In this document: positions 26,336 through 34,187 of the stretch, in pieces
Layout: every line of letters begins with the position of its first letter
How positions within the stretch are numbered: the stretch's first letter is position 1
Assembly (NCBI GenBank): GCA_036261625.1
Contig: DATAKL010000024.1
Location: forward strand, 62,001-126,000
DNA length: 64,000 nucleotides
Direction: 5' to 3'
DNA from: JAAXKN01 sp036261625
Lineage (GTDB): Bacteria > Bacteroidota > Ignavibacteria > Ignavibacteriales > SURF-24
The notes under the pieces: model-generated
Databases searched by the model: none
What the model was told of the DNA's origin: nothing
What the model saw: the letters and a program-made list of their open reading frames with translations, nothing else
Position numbers and translations under genes: made by a program

Positions 26336-27481
26336 ATGACGTTTGATCTCACCGAAGATCAGTTAATGATCCAGCAGACAGCAAAAGAGTTTGCAGAATC
26401 TGAAATAGCTCCGAGTGCGGTGGAAAGGGACAAAAAAGCTGAATTTCCCGCAGAGATAGTCAAAAAGCTTGGGGAGCTTGGTTTTATGGGAATGATGGTT
26501 TCTCCGGAATACGGGGGAGCAGGCTTGGATACCGTTAGTTACGTCCTGGCCATGAAGGAAATTTCCAAGGTCGACGCCAGCGTGGGCGTAATTATGTCGG
26601 TTAATAATTCTCTGGTATGCTACGGACTTGAAAAATACGGCTCGGATTATATTAAAGATAAGTACCTGAAGCCGCTGGCTTCAGGCGAAAAGCTCGGCGC
26701 CTTTGCCCTTTCAGAACCTGAGGCAGGAAGTGATGCCACTCAGCAGAGAACAACGGCTGAAAAGTCCGGCGACTGCTACATCTTAAACGGCACAAAAAAC
26801 TGGATCACTAACGGCCAGAGCGCAGACTACTTCCTCGTCATGGCAACTACAGACAAATCAAAAGGTCACAGAGGAATCACTACCTTCCTGGTTGAAAAAG
26901 GAACTCCCGGATTTGAACACGGACTTAAAGAAGATAAGCTCGGCATCAAGAGCTCGGATACATGTTCGCTTTCATTTACAAACTGCAGCGTGCCGAAAGA
27001 AAATATTATATGGGAAGAAGGCAAAGGATTTAACTTCGCCATGGACACTCTTAACGGCGGCAGAATTGGCATTGCAGCCCAGGCATTGGGAATAGCCCGT
27101 GCATCACTGGATGCATCAGTTAATTATTCAAAGCAGAGAAAAGCCTTCGGAAGTCCGATAGCAGACCTGCAGGCAATTCAGTTTAAGATTGCAGACATGG
27201 CAACCAAGGTTGAAGCCTCGGAACTCCTCATACTTCAGGCCGCAGCACTTAAAGACGCTCATAAGAAGTTTTTTAAGGAAGCTGCAATGGCAAAACTCTT
27301 TGCTTCCAAAACAGCAGTTGAATGCGCCCTCGAGGCAATTCAGATCCACGGCGGCTACGGCTACGTCAGGGAATACCTTGTGGAAAGATATTTAAGAGAC
27401 GCCAAGATCACGGAAATTTATGAAGGCACCTCTGAAATACAGAAGATCGTTATTTCCAGAGCACTGCTGGATAATAAGTAA
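26336..27481 (+). CDS. Short-chain acyl-CoA dehydrogenase (butyryl-CoA dehydrogenase type)
   Basis: This 381-residue FAD enzyme oxidises acyl-CoA to trans-2-enoyl-CoA in beta-oxidation. It begins FDLTEDQLMIQQTAKEFAESEIAP. FAD and substrate contacts are GAFALSEPEAGSDATQQRTTAE and NGTKNWITNGQSADYFLVMATT. The fold's C-terminal signatures are QRKAFGSPIADLQAIQFKIADMA, IQIHGGYGYVREYLVERYLRDAKI and TEIYEGTSEIQKIVISR, where the Glu of YEGTSEIQ is the catalytic base of short-chain enzymes. Length is normal. An AGAGGAG site is upstream. No ETF or thiolase gene is adjacent. Confidence 0.95.
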   Translation: MTFDLTEDQLMIQQTAKEFAESEIAPSAVERDKKAEFPAEIVKKLGELGFMGMMVSPEYGGAGLDTVSYVLAMKEISKVDASVGVIMSVNNSLVCYGLEKYGSDYIKDKYLKPLASGEKLGAFALSEPEAGSDATQQRTTAEKSGDCYILNGTKNWITNGQSADYFLVMATTDKSKGHRGITTFLVEKGTPGFEHGLKEDKLGIKSSDTCSLSFTNCSVPKENIIWEEGKGFNFAMDTLNGGRIGIAAQALGIARASLDASVNYSKQRKAFGSPIADLQAIQFKIADMATKVEASELLILQAAALKDAHKKFFKEAAMAKLFASKTAVECALEAIQIHGGYGYVREYLVERYLRDAKITEIYEGTSEIQKIVISRALLDNK

Positions 27482-27512
27482 TGTTGAATTTTGAATGCTG
27501 AATGTTGAATTG

Positions 27513-27546
27513 GAAGGCATGGATTACTTCATGCCTTCTGTTTTTG
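27513..27546 (+). terminator. Terminator after the acyl-CoA dehydrogenase gene
   Basis: GAAGGCATG and CATGCCTTC pair as a 9-bp stem with an 8-base loop, followed by TGTTTTTG. A short GAATGTT/GAATTTT repeat precedes it. Confidence 0.75.
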
Positions 27547-27556
27547 AAGGTTGGAT

Positions 27557-28003
27557 ATGCTGCGGATTTCAATAATTATATGCATGGCACTTTTTACTTC
27601 GGCGCCGGCCCGGGGCCAGGAGACCGACTGGAAGAGGTGGGGCAGAACTGAAATTCAATACGCCTCTAAGTCTGAGGGCGATAATTCTTCTGCAAAAGAA
27701 GAAAGAAGTTTAGGAAGTTTCCTTCTCGGTACATCGCACAAATTATACAGCTTTCTAATTTCCGATCTCGACGGAGACAACTGTCCTTTTGAACCCACCT
27801 GCTCAAACTTTTTCATTCAGTCCGTTAAAACAACAAATATATTCCAGGGATCCTTAATGTTCTTTGACCGCTTCACACGCGACATGAATCTGCTGAAAAT
27901 CAATCACTACCCATTAAGTCCCGACAGAAGCCATTTCAGAGATCCTGTAAAAAATTACACGCTGCACCCGGATAAAATTAAATACATCCAGGCAGTTAAT
28001 TAA
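27557..28003 (+). CDS. Exported YidD-like protein
   Basis: The protein has about 148 residues. A signal peptide is predicted at 1-20 (MLRISIIICMALFTSAPARG). The middle holds the YidD (haemolytic domain) signature in the form DGDNCPFEPTCSNFFIQSVKTTNIFQGSLMFFDRFTRD, matching the CRFxPTCSxYA...G...G..L...R pattern of the small protein that supports YidC-mediated insertion. Canonical YidD is about 70-85 residues and cytosolic, whereas this copy carries a signal peptide and a C-terminal tail ending in ...HPDKIKYIQ. It is also separate from the rpmH-rnpA-yidC cluster where YidD usually lies. Its 3' end abuts a palindrome island. An ATG at 27557 was preferred to the TTG two codons upstream. Confidence 0.75.
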   Translation: MLRISIIICMALFTSAPARGQETDWKRWGRTEIQYASKSEGDNSSAKEERSLGSFLLGTSHKLYSFLISDLDGDNCPFEPTCSNFFIQSVKTTNIFQGSLMFFDRFTRDMNLLKINHYPLSPDRSHFRDPVKNYTLHPDKIKYIQAVN

Positions 28004-28017
28004 AATACATCGTATAT

Positions 28018-28372
28018 GACTAGCCCCGACCTTTAGGTCTGGGTTTATGAAATTTCCCATGAATTGCCACGACCTTCAGGTCGTGGGACCAATGAATCAA
28101 AAAACCGTGGCTTTAGCCACAGATCCTCCGGGAAAAATCGGAGGGGCTAAAGCCCCGAGGGATTTTGAGGATCGCGTATTCCACGAGCTAAAGCTCGTGG
28201 CTATTCAAAGAAAATAAAATCTTGCACTTGAATAGCCACGACCTTCAGGTCGTGGATTAATGAAACCAAACGACCCCGGGACTTTAGTCCCAGATTCCGG
28301 ACGAATACTCGGGGGCTGAAGCCCCAAGGGAGAAAGAGACCTGGCTTCACGACCTGAAGGTCGTGGCTATTC
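28018..28372. repeat. Palindrome island, about two units of a REP/MITE-like element
   Basis: Nine short palindromes occupy this stretch, each centred on CTTTAG, CTTCAG, CTAAAG or CTGAAG but with different, self-complementary arms. They lie at 28024-28042, 28067-28086, 28107-28120, 28143-28156, 28181-28200, 28236-28255, 28278-28291, 28312-28325 and 28348-28365. The second half (28230-28372) is a 143-bp unit whose ends are inverted copies of GAATAGCCACGACCT and continue through the first and last palindromes. The first half is a diverged copy of the same order with one more palindrome at its left. Such families are usually moved by REP-associated transposases; none is in the window. The same unit recurs at 44345-44530. 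Confidence 0.85.
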
Positions 28373-28436
28373 AGGCTTGATATAATAGCCCGCAGGTGTT
28401 ATTTTCCGTAAATCATCTTTAACTTTCCGGCGTTTA

Positions 28437-29312
28437 ATGAATAAATATGTTTTAATTGGATTTATTTGGCTTGTAACCTCTCTGCCTCTTTTGGCACAGA
28501 CGGACTCTGCCAACATTTTCCACTCGCCGGGAAATGTCCTGAAATTTGCCGATTACCTCTACTGCCGGAAAGATTACTTAAGAGCAATATCTGAATATGA
28601 AAGCCTTCTGCAATTGCCCCGTTTTTCTTCCGATACAATTAAATTTAAGATCGCTCTCGGGTTCTCTAAAATGGGTAACTTTAAGGAGGCCGGGGATAGA
28701 TTTCATCAATTGGCCCTGGGAAGCTCTTTTTCTGATGAGGCAAGACTCGAACTCTATAAAGCTAAATTCTTTACTGATGACTTTATTTCTCTCAGGCAGA
28801 TGTATAATGAAAAGTCTCTCCTTCCGGGTAAGTACATTCAGCCAGTAAAGATCCTTTACTATGCTTCATATCTGCTCGGTACTGCTCCGCTGCCGGATGA
28901 GGGGGAATTTACGCAGGCCTTTCCCCCCTATGCTAAAAGCGAAATGGAAAAGTATTACTTAAGGAAATTAGATCCTCCTTATAAAAGTCCCGTTAAGGCA
29001 GCCATACTCTCAGCCATAATTCCGGGACTCGGAAAAGCTTATGCCGGGGAATGGGGCGACGGGCTCACCTCCTTGATCGTAACGGGCGTTTTAAGCTACG
29101 TTTCATATGATAACCTGAGGGCGCACCACAATTTCCGCGGATACTTATTCGGTGGCCTGGCGGCTCTTTTCTATGCCGGGAATGTTTACGGCTCGGCCGC
29201 ACAGGCGCAGATATTTAACGCGCAGGTGGATTTTACTTTTACCACGGATCTTAAATTGTATCTTAATAATCATAACTATTTTCTGCCCGAATATGAAAAG
29301 TTTTGCAAATAG
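28437..29312 (+). CDS. Exported TPR-like protein with C-terminal membrane segments (paralog A)
   Basis: This is a 291-residue protein of unknown function. A signal peptide lies at 1-20 (ending PLLAQ). Residues 30-180 are helical repeats of TPR type (FADYLYCRKDYLRAISEYESLL; IALGFSKMGNFKEAGDRFHQLAL). The C-terminal part holds SAIIPGLGKAYAGEWGDGLTSLIVTGVLSYVSY followed by another hydrophobic run, a PG-x-G-x2-Y-x-G motif also seen in DUF5683-like membrane proteins. The next gene has the same architecture and overlaps this one by 20 bases, so the two are probably a duplicated pair working together. The gene follows the exported YidD-like gene, with the palindrome island between. No function is claimed. 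Confidence 0.8.
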   Translation: MNKYVLIGFIWLVTSLPLLAQTDSANIFHSPGNVLKFADYLYCRKDYLRAISEYESLLQLPRFSSDTIKFKIALGFSKMGNFKEAGDRFHQLALGSSFSDEARLELYKAKFFTDDFISLRQMYNEKSLLPGKYIQPVKILYYASYLLGTAPLPDEGEFTQAFPPYAKSEMEKYYLRKLDPPYKSPVKAAILSAIIPGLGKAYAGEWGDGLTSLIVTGVLSYVSYDNLRAHHNFRGYLFGGLAALFYAGNVYGSAAQAQIFNAQVDFTFTTDLKLYLNNHNYFLPEYEKFCK

Positions 29313-30144
29313 ATCACTTCTCCTACTTTTCCTCTGCTTACTCTTGGGGAACAGACACTCCCTTAAAGGGCAGACTCCCCTGGAAAAGCAGTTTCATCTG
29401 GCTGAAGGGCTTTATAATAAAGGTGAATACTTTGACGCCATTACCGAATTTAAGCGCCTCATATTTTTCGACAGCAAAAAGGAATACTCCTTCAGATGCA
29501 GCTATCTGATAGGAAAGTCCTATAAAATGGGCGCAAAGCTGGACGATGCGGTAAAGTATTTCAGCCTTGCACAGCTTAGTGCCCCTTCGGACAGTGCACT
29601 CTTTGTTGTTAAGACTGAAATTATCCGGTGCAACATACTGAGGCATACGGCAGAAAACGCCCTTCTGCTTATCAGACAGATGGAAAAAGATGCACGCTTT
29701 TCGAACAGACAAAAAGAGTTAGATTACTGGAAAGGCTGGGCATATGTTTTCATGGACGACTGGGAAAAAGCTTCCGGTGTATTTCAAAAATCGGACTCTA
29801 CAGGTGAGCTTTCCCGCATCTGCCTGGGGGTTGAAAAGGCAAAATATTCTGTGTCATTTGCAAAAGTAATTTCTTATATTTTACCCGGTTCTGGACAATT
29901 TTATACGGGGAACTACCTCTCGGGACTCATGTCCCTTAGCTGGACAGGATTTCTGGCATATTTAAGCTATAATTCCTTTGCAGCCCAAAGGGCTTTTGAC
30001 GGACTAGTTGAGGCAGGGCTTTTCTTCCGCTTCCACCGCGGCAACCTCCAGAACGCCGAAAAATTTGCCATTATGAGAAATTCCGAAATTTCAACAGATG
30101 CGCTAATTTACTTACAGAATAATTATAAAGGGTTAAAACCGTGA
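29293..30144 (+). CDS. Exported TPR-like protein with C-terminal membrane segments (paralog B)
   Basis: This protein has 283 residues from the ATG at 29293, which lies inside the end of paralog A and starts a clear signal peptide (MKSFANRSLLLLFLCLLLG). Residues 30-190 form TPR-like repeats (HLAEGLYNKGEYFDAITEFKRLIFF; CSYLIGKSYKMGAKLDDAVKYFSLAQ; DYWKGWAYVFMDDWEKASGVFQ). The C-terminus has ISYILPGSGQFYTGNYLSGLMSLSWTGFLAYLSY, matching the membrane motif of paralog A. Its stop codon overlaps the GTG start of the ACT-domain gene, so translation of the two is likely coupled although their jobs appear unrelated. Function unknown; envelope assembly is a guess from the neighbours. Confidence 0.82.
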   Translation: MKSFANRSLLLLFLCLLLGNRHSLKGQTPLEKQFHLAEGLYNKGEYFDAITEFKRLIFFDSKKEYSFRCSYLIGKSYKMGAKLDDAVKYFSLAQLSAPSDSALFVVKTEIIRCNILRHTAENALLLIRQMEKDARFSNRQKELDYWKGWAYVFMDDWEKASGVFQKSDSTGELSRICLGVEKAKYSVSFAKVISYILPGSGQFYTGNYLSGLMSLSWTGFLAYLSYNSFAAQRAFDGLVEAGLFFRFHRGNLQNAEKFAIMRNSEISTDALIYLQNNYKGLKP

Positions 30145-30563
30145 GATTATCAGAAGATGAAATAAGACAGATAACACTCAGTGCAATTGAGGAACTGGGA
30201 GAGAAGGCTTCTCCTGAACTTGTTAAAAAAGTTGTGCAAAAGTCAGTTACTAAAATTGAAACAAGCGGCAGAACTGAAAAAGACCAAAGCACCGGAAGAG
30301 CAATTTTAACAGCCTACGGCCTGAACCATCCGGGCGTTGTAAGCTCAATTACAAAAGCACTCAGTGAAAATAACTGCGACATTCAGGACATCAGCCAGAA
30401 GATCATGCAGGAATTCTTTACCATGATCATGCTCGTCGATATTACCAACAGCTCTAGGGATCTTAAGGATATCCAGGATGAGATGTCAAAAATTGCAAAT
30501 GACCTGAAGATTAAAATTTTCATGCAGCACGAGGACCTCTTCAGGTTCATGCACAGAATTTAA
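30141..30563 (+). CDS. ACT-domain protein
   Basis: This is a 140-residue protein starting with GTG, in a GTGA overlap with the gene before. An N-terminal helical part (EDEIRQITLSAIEELGEKASPELVKKVVQKSVTKIE) precedes one ACT domain at about 48-135 (RAILTAYGLNHPGVVSSITKALSENNCDIQDISQKIMQEFFTMIMLVDI). Stand-alone ACT proteins of this type (UPF0237) usually lie directly upstream of the UPF0210 gene, as here, and are thought to be its small-ligand-binding partner. Ligand unknown. A TTTTAAG-like tract fills the short gap to the next gene. Confidence 0.88.
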   Translation: MRLSEDEIRQITLSAIEELGEKASPELVKKVVQKSVTKIETSGRTEKDQSTGRAILTAYGLNHPGVVSSITKALSENNCDIQDISQKIMQEFFTMIMLVDITNSSRDLKDIQDEMSKIANDLKIKIFMQHEDLFRFMHRI

Positions 30564-30565
30564 GA

Positions 30566-30600
30566 AGTTTTAAGCTTTAAGTTTTAAGTTAAAAGTTAAC
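30566..30600. repeat. AT-rich heptamer tract (TTTTAAG-type), third copy
   Basis: Three to four imperfect copies of the heptamer (AGTTTTA, GCTTTAA, AGTTTTA, AGTTAAA) lie between the ACT gene stop and the ribosome site of the UPF0210 gene. Confidence 0.55.
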
Positions 30601-30612
30601 AGGAGAATTTCA

Positions 30613-31974
30613 TTGCCTTACGAATTTGATGAAGTATTAGAAACCATAAAGATGACGGAAATCGAACATTTCGATATCCGTACCGTTACAATGGGAATAA
30701 GTTTAAGGGACTGTGCCGACAGAAATCTTGAAGTTACAAAACAGAAGATCTATGAAAAGATTACAAAGTACGGGCAGAACCACGTAAAATTTGCTAAAGA
30801 AATGGAATGCAAATACGGCATTTCAATTGCAAATAAAAGAATTTCCATTACTCCCCTTTCAATCGTCGGCGACGCCTTTAAGGCAGAGGAATTTGTAGAG
30901 ATTGCAAAGATTCTGGATAAAGCCGCTACGGAAGTAGGCATAGACTACCTGGCCGGATATTCGGCACTGGTACAGAAAGGTTTTACCAACGGCGACCTTG
31001 AACTGGTAAAGTCAATTCCATACGCTCTTTCCGAAACCGGAAAGGTCTGCTCAAGCGTTAACGTCGCCTCCACGAAGGCAGGCATCAACATGGATGCTGT
31101 AAACATGATGTCGGAAGTGGTAAAGAAAACCGCAGAGCTTACAAAGGACCACGATTCTATAGGGTGTGCAAAGCTTGTTGTTTTCTGCAATGCTGTAGAG
31201 GACAATCCGTTTGTAGCCGGAGCCTTCCACGGTGTTACAGAGCCTGAGGTTGTATTAAATGTGGGCATCAGCGGCCCCGGCGTTGTGCTCGATGCAATCC
31301 GCTCGGCTGGCAGAGTCGACCTTCAGCAGCTGGCCGAAGTAATCAAGCGCACAATATTCAAGATCACGCGCGCAGGCGAGCTCATGGGGCGCAAGGTTGC
31401 CGAGAAGCACGGCATTCCCTTTGGAATAGTGGACATCTCTCTTGCACCCACCCCGGCCGAAGGTGATTCTATTGCAGACATTCTTCAGGCCATGGGTGTA
31501 GAGTACGTGGGAGCCCCGGGAACGACTGCAGCTCTTGCCATGTTAAATGACTGCGTTAAGAAGGCTGGCCTTATGGCAAGCTCTTCTGTAGGAGGCATGA
31601 GCGGCGCTTTTATACCTGTAAGCGAGGATCAAGGAATGATCCATGCAGCCAAGATGGGTTATCTTTCACTCGAAAAACTTGAAGCCATGACGGCCGTCTG
31701 CTCCGTGGGTCTGGATATGATTGCCGTCCCCGGCGACACGCCGGCAACGACAATTGCAGGCATCATTTCGGATGAAAGCGCAATCGGCATGATCAACGAC
31801 AAGACCACGGCTGTTAGAATTATTCCCGCATACGGGAAAAAAGTAGGCGATTTTGTGGACTACGGCGGACTTCTGGGTCAGGCGCCCATTATGCCGGTGC
31901 GTGAACTCAGGTGCGACAACCTGGTTCTGCGCGGCGGAAGAATTCCTGCTCCGATGAGAAGCCTGACAAATTGA
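30613..31974 (+). CDS. UPF0210 / PFL-like family protein
   Basis: This 453-residue cytosolic protein belongs to the conserved UPF0210 (DUF711) family, which has a pyruvate-formate-lyase-like fold in structures but no proven reaction. Recognisable stretches are VLETIKMTEIEHFDIRTVTMGISLRDCADR at the N-terminus, EDNPFVAGAFHGVTEPEVVLNVGISGPGVV in the middle, and GGMSGAFIPVSEDQGMIHAAKMG with CSVGLDMIAVPGDTPATTIAGIISDE towards the end. The start is TTG at 30613, supported by AGGAG eight bases upstream and by the family-normal N-terminus; the first ATG lies 13 codons in and would cut conserved sequence. It pairs with the ACT gene. Confidence 0.93.
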   Translation: MPYEFDEVLETIKMTEIEHFDIRTVTMGISLRDCADRNLEVTKQKIYEKITKYGQNHVKFAKEMECKYGISIANKRISITPLSIVGDAFKAEEFVEIAKILDKAATEVGIDYLAGYSALVQKGFTNGDLELVKSIPYALSETGKVCSSVNVASTKAGINMDAVNMMSEVVKKTAELTKDHDSIGCAKLVVFCNAVEDNPFVAGAFHGVTEPEVVLNVGISGPGVVLDAIRSAGRVDLQQLAEVIKRTIFKITRAGELMGRKVAEKHGIPFGIVDISLAPTPAEGDSIADILQAMGVEYVGAPGTTAALAMLNDCVKKAGLMASSSVGGMSGAFIPVSEDQGMIHAAKMGYLSLEKLEAMTAVCSVGLDMIAVPGDTPATTIAGIISDESAIGMINDKTTAVRIIPAYGKKVGDFVDYGGLLGQAPIMPVRELRCDNLVLRGGRIPAPMRSLTN

Positions 31975-32108
31975 TATTGTCCTTAATTTATTATATTCAT
32001 AGATAATGTGTGTATGACAGGAAACGTTTTTAGGGAAAGACTGGTATAATATCACAGGGTCCTTTTTAGAGCTCATTTTGGAATCTTAATTTTAATTACG
32101 GAGGGTTA

Positions 32109-32714
32109 ATGAAAAAGGGTGTACTGGTAGGATGCTCTATTGCCGGTGTCGTTCTTGTAATAATTATTGGTATTGTAATGTGGGGAGTAGGCGTTTATAA
32201 CAGTCTGGTATCGTTAAATGAACAGGTAAACCAGAGCTGGAGCCAGGTTGAAAACCAGTATCAGAGAAGGGCCGACCTGATACCGAATCTTGTCAATACA
32301 GTTAAAGGCTACGCTAACTTCGAAAAAGAGGTCCTGACAAAGGTAACTGAAGCCCGTGCCAGCGTAAATCAGATTAAACTGACGCCTGAGATGCTGAGCG
32401 ACCCGCAGGCCTTTCAGCGCTTCCAGTCGCTTCAGGGTAACTTAAGCAGTGCGCTTTCAAGGCTTCTGGTTACGGTTGAAAATTACCCGAACCTGAAGGC
32501 AAATGAGAACTTCCTGCAGCTTCAGGCGCAGCTTGAAGGCACGGAAAACCGCATTGCAGTTGAAAGGATGAAGTTTAATCAGGTGGTTCAGGAATATAAT
32601 ACCAGAATCAAGAGATTCCCGGCTTTCATATTTGCAAATATGGCAGGCTTCAGGGAGAAACAGTACTTCAAATCTGCTCCGGGCACGGAGACTGCCCCAA
32701 AAGTGGAATTTTAG
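32109..32714 (+). CDS. LemA family protein
   Basis: This is a 201-residue inner-membrane protein with one N-terminal helix (GVLVGCSIAGVVLVIIIGIVMWGVGVYN) and a long helical, mainly extracytoplasmic body. The LemA signature is SLNEQVNQSWSQVENQYQRRADLIPNLVNTVKGYANFEKEVLTKVTEARA, followed by LEGTENRIAVERMKFNQVVQEYNTRIKRFPA. LemA genes are commonly followed by TPM-domain genes, as here with a 6-base gap, implying a shared envelope function that remains unclear. GGAGGG lies before the ATG; a TATAAT box at 32045-32050 is a candidate promoter element. Confidence 0.95.
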   Translation: MKKGVLVGCSIAGVVLVIIIGIVMWGVGVYNSLVSLNEQVNQSWSQVENQYQRRADLIPNLVNTVKGYANFEKEVLTKVTEARASVNQIKLTPEMLSDPQAFQRFQSLQGNLSSALSRLLVTVENYPNLKANENFLQLQAQLEGTENRIAVERMKFNQVVQEYNTRIKRFPAFIFANMAGFREKQYFKSAPGTETAPKVEF

Positions 32715-32720
32715 TCTGAA

Positions 32721-33458
32721 ATGAAAAAAAAATCGTTTTTATTCCTTTTAATTTTTCTTCTCTCAGTTCAGAATTTGTTTGCCCAGAGGCCTGAGATCCC
32801 TAATCTCAGGAGCTGGGCAACTGACTTCACAGGTACGCTTTCTGAAGAAGAGCTCAACTACCTGAACCAGGATCTTAAGACCTTCAGCGACACTACATCA
32901 AACCAGGTCGTTTTCCTTATGATCTCCTCCATTGGCGATTATCCCCTGGAAGAGTACTCATATGAGGTGGCCTCCCAGAACAAGATCGGCACAAAGAAAA
33001 ACATGAACGGAATCCTTTTCCTTGTCGTAAAAGATGACAGGAAATTCAGAATTGAAGTTGGCTACGGGCTGGAGGGAGCACTTCCGGATGCGCTTTCGAA
33101 CTCAATCCTCAGGAACGAAGTAAAACCTTATTTCCAGAGGGGCGATTATTTCCAGGGGGTCCGCGCAGGTCTTGATGCCATTAAAGCTGCAATAAAAGGT
33201 GAATATAAGGCGGCCGTTAAAAAGCACCGGGGAACCAATTTCAAAGGTTTTGGTACATTTTTAATTATACTGCTTTTTATTCTCTTTAACTTTATTTTCA
33301 GGGGCAGAGGAAGAGGCAGAGGTGGTTTTATCTTCTGGGGCGGAGGCGGCGGCTTTGGAGGCTTCGGAGGGGGATCTTCCGGAGGCGGGGGCGGCTTTGG
33401 AGGCTTTTCCGGTGGAGGCGGAAGCTTCGGAGGAGGCGGATCGAGCGGGAGCTGGTAA
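32721..33458 (+). CDS. TPM-domain membrane protein with Gly-rich C-terminus
   Basis: This 245-residue protein has a signal peptide at 1-21 (MKKKSFLFLLIFLLSVQNLFA). A TPM domain follows at about 28-165 (WATDFTGTLSEEELNYLNQDLKTFSDTTSNQVVFLMISSIGDYPLEEYSYEVA, KDDRKFRIEVGYGLEGALPD), then one membrane helix at about 173-192 (FGTFLIILLFILFNFIF) and a tail of glycine, serine and phenylalanine. The layout matches YgcG-type proteins that partner LemA. The Gly-rich tail is typical of the family, not a sign of damage. Biochemical role is unknown; some TPM proteins are acid phosphatases of the thylakoid lumen in plants, but that should not be carried over. Confidence 0.92.
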   Translation: MKKKSFLFLLIFLLSVQNLFAQRPEIPNLRSWATDFTGTLSEEELNYLNQDLKTFSDTTSNQVVFLMISSIGDYPLEEYSYEVASQNKIGTKKNMNGILFLVVKDDRKFRIEVGYGLEGALPDALSNSILRNEVKPYFQRGDYFQGVRAGLDAIKAAIKGEYKAAVKKHRGTNFKGFGTFLIILLFILFNFIFRGRGRGRGGFIFWGGGGGFGGFGGGSSGGGGGFGGFSGGGGSFGGGGSSGSW

Positions 33459-33649
33459 GAATTTCCTATTTCAGATTTTTTTGTCTTGATTATAATTTCC
33501 CTATTTTGTAAAATTATCTGCCGGATTGAAAAGATATTGTAAAAAATATTTCTTTTTATTACCTTAATTCTGCCGGTAGAATTCTATTCCTTATTTCGTA
33601 CACTTATTTTGCTTAATATATGTTCAATTAATTATAGGAGTTTACGACC

Positions 33650-33982
33650 ATGGCTATTATGATAACCGAAGAATGCATCAACTGCGGCGCATGCGAACCT
33701 GAATGCCCGAACAATTCAATCTACGAAGGCGGCAGTGAGTGGGTCTTAGGCGGAAAAACTTATGGCGAAGGCGATGCTGCTCCCTCAGGCGCAAGCGGAT
33801 TCTTCAAGAATGATTTCTTTTATATCGTTCCTGACAAGTGCACTGAATGCGTAGGTTTCCATGATGAACCTCAGTGCGCCGCTGTTTGCCCGGTTGACTG
33901 CTGCGTTCCGGATCCGAACCACGTGGAAGACAAAGATGCCTTAATGGCAAAAAAAGATGAACTGGATACAGTAGGCAGATAA
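33650..33982 (+). CDS. 4Fe-4S dicluster ferredoxin, YfhL type
   Basis: This is a 110-residue electron carrier with two [4Fe-4S] clusters. The first motif is CINCGACEPECP (C-x2-C-x2-C-x3-C). The second is split by an insertion: CTECVGFHDEPQCAAVCP (C-x2-C-x8-C-x3-C), the pattern of YfhL and Allochromatium-type ferredoxins, with a C-terminal helix (DALMAKKDELDTV). AGGAG precedes the ATG. It stands alone after a 191-base gap, so its partner is unknown; the QueG enzyme and radical SAM proteins nearby need low-potential electrons. Confidence 0.94.
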   Translation: MAIMITEECINCGACEPECPNNSIYEGGSEWVLGGKTYGEGDAAPSGASGFFKNDFFYIVPDKCTECVGFHDEPQCAAVCPVDCCVPDPNHVEDKDALMAKKDELDTVGR

Positions 33983-34187
33983 TCTCTGCCGGATTATTCC
34001 AATTTTTTATGAACCGTAAGGGTTTGCTTTTATATGGGCAGATCGTTGCGGTTTTTTGTTTTTAAAGGATTTGGGCGCTCCCTCCGGCCGGAATTTATAC
34101 CTCATACTTTCAGCAAAATTAGAATTTCCCCCTAATTTCATTTATATTATATGAAACCTTTATTACTGATTAATCATCTTATTCAAT

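Noticed and set aside
28018..28372. CRISPR array
   Set aside because: The repeats are palindromes with varied arms, irregular spacing and no unique spacers of constant length; no cas gene is present.
30652..30654. ATG start for the UPF0210 protein
   Set aside because: It would remove conserved N-terminal residues; the TTG at 30613 has a proper ribosome site.
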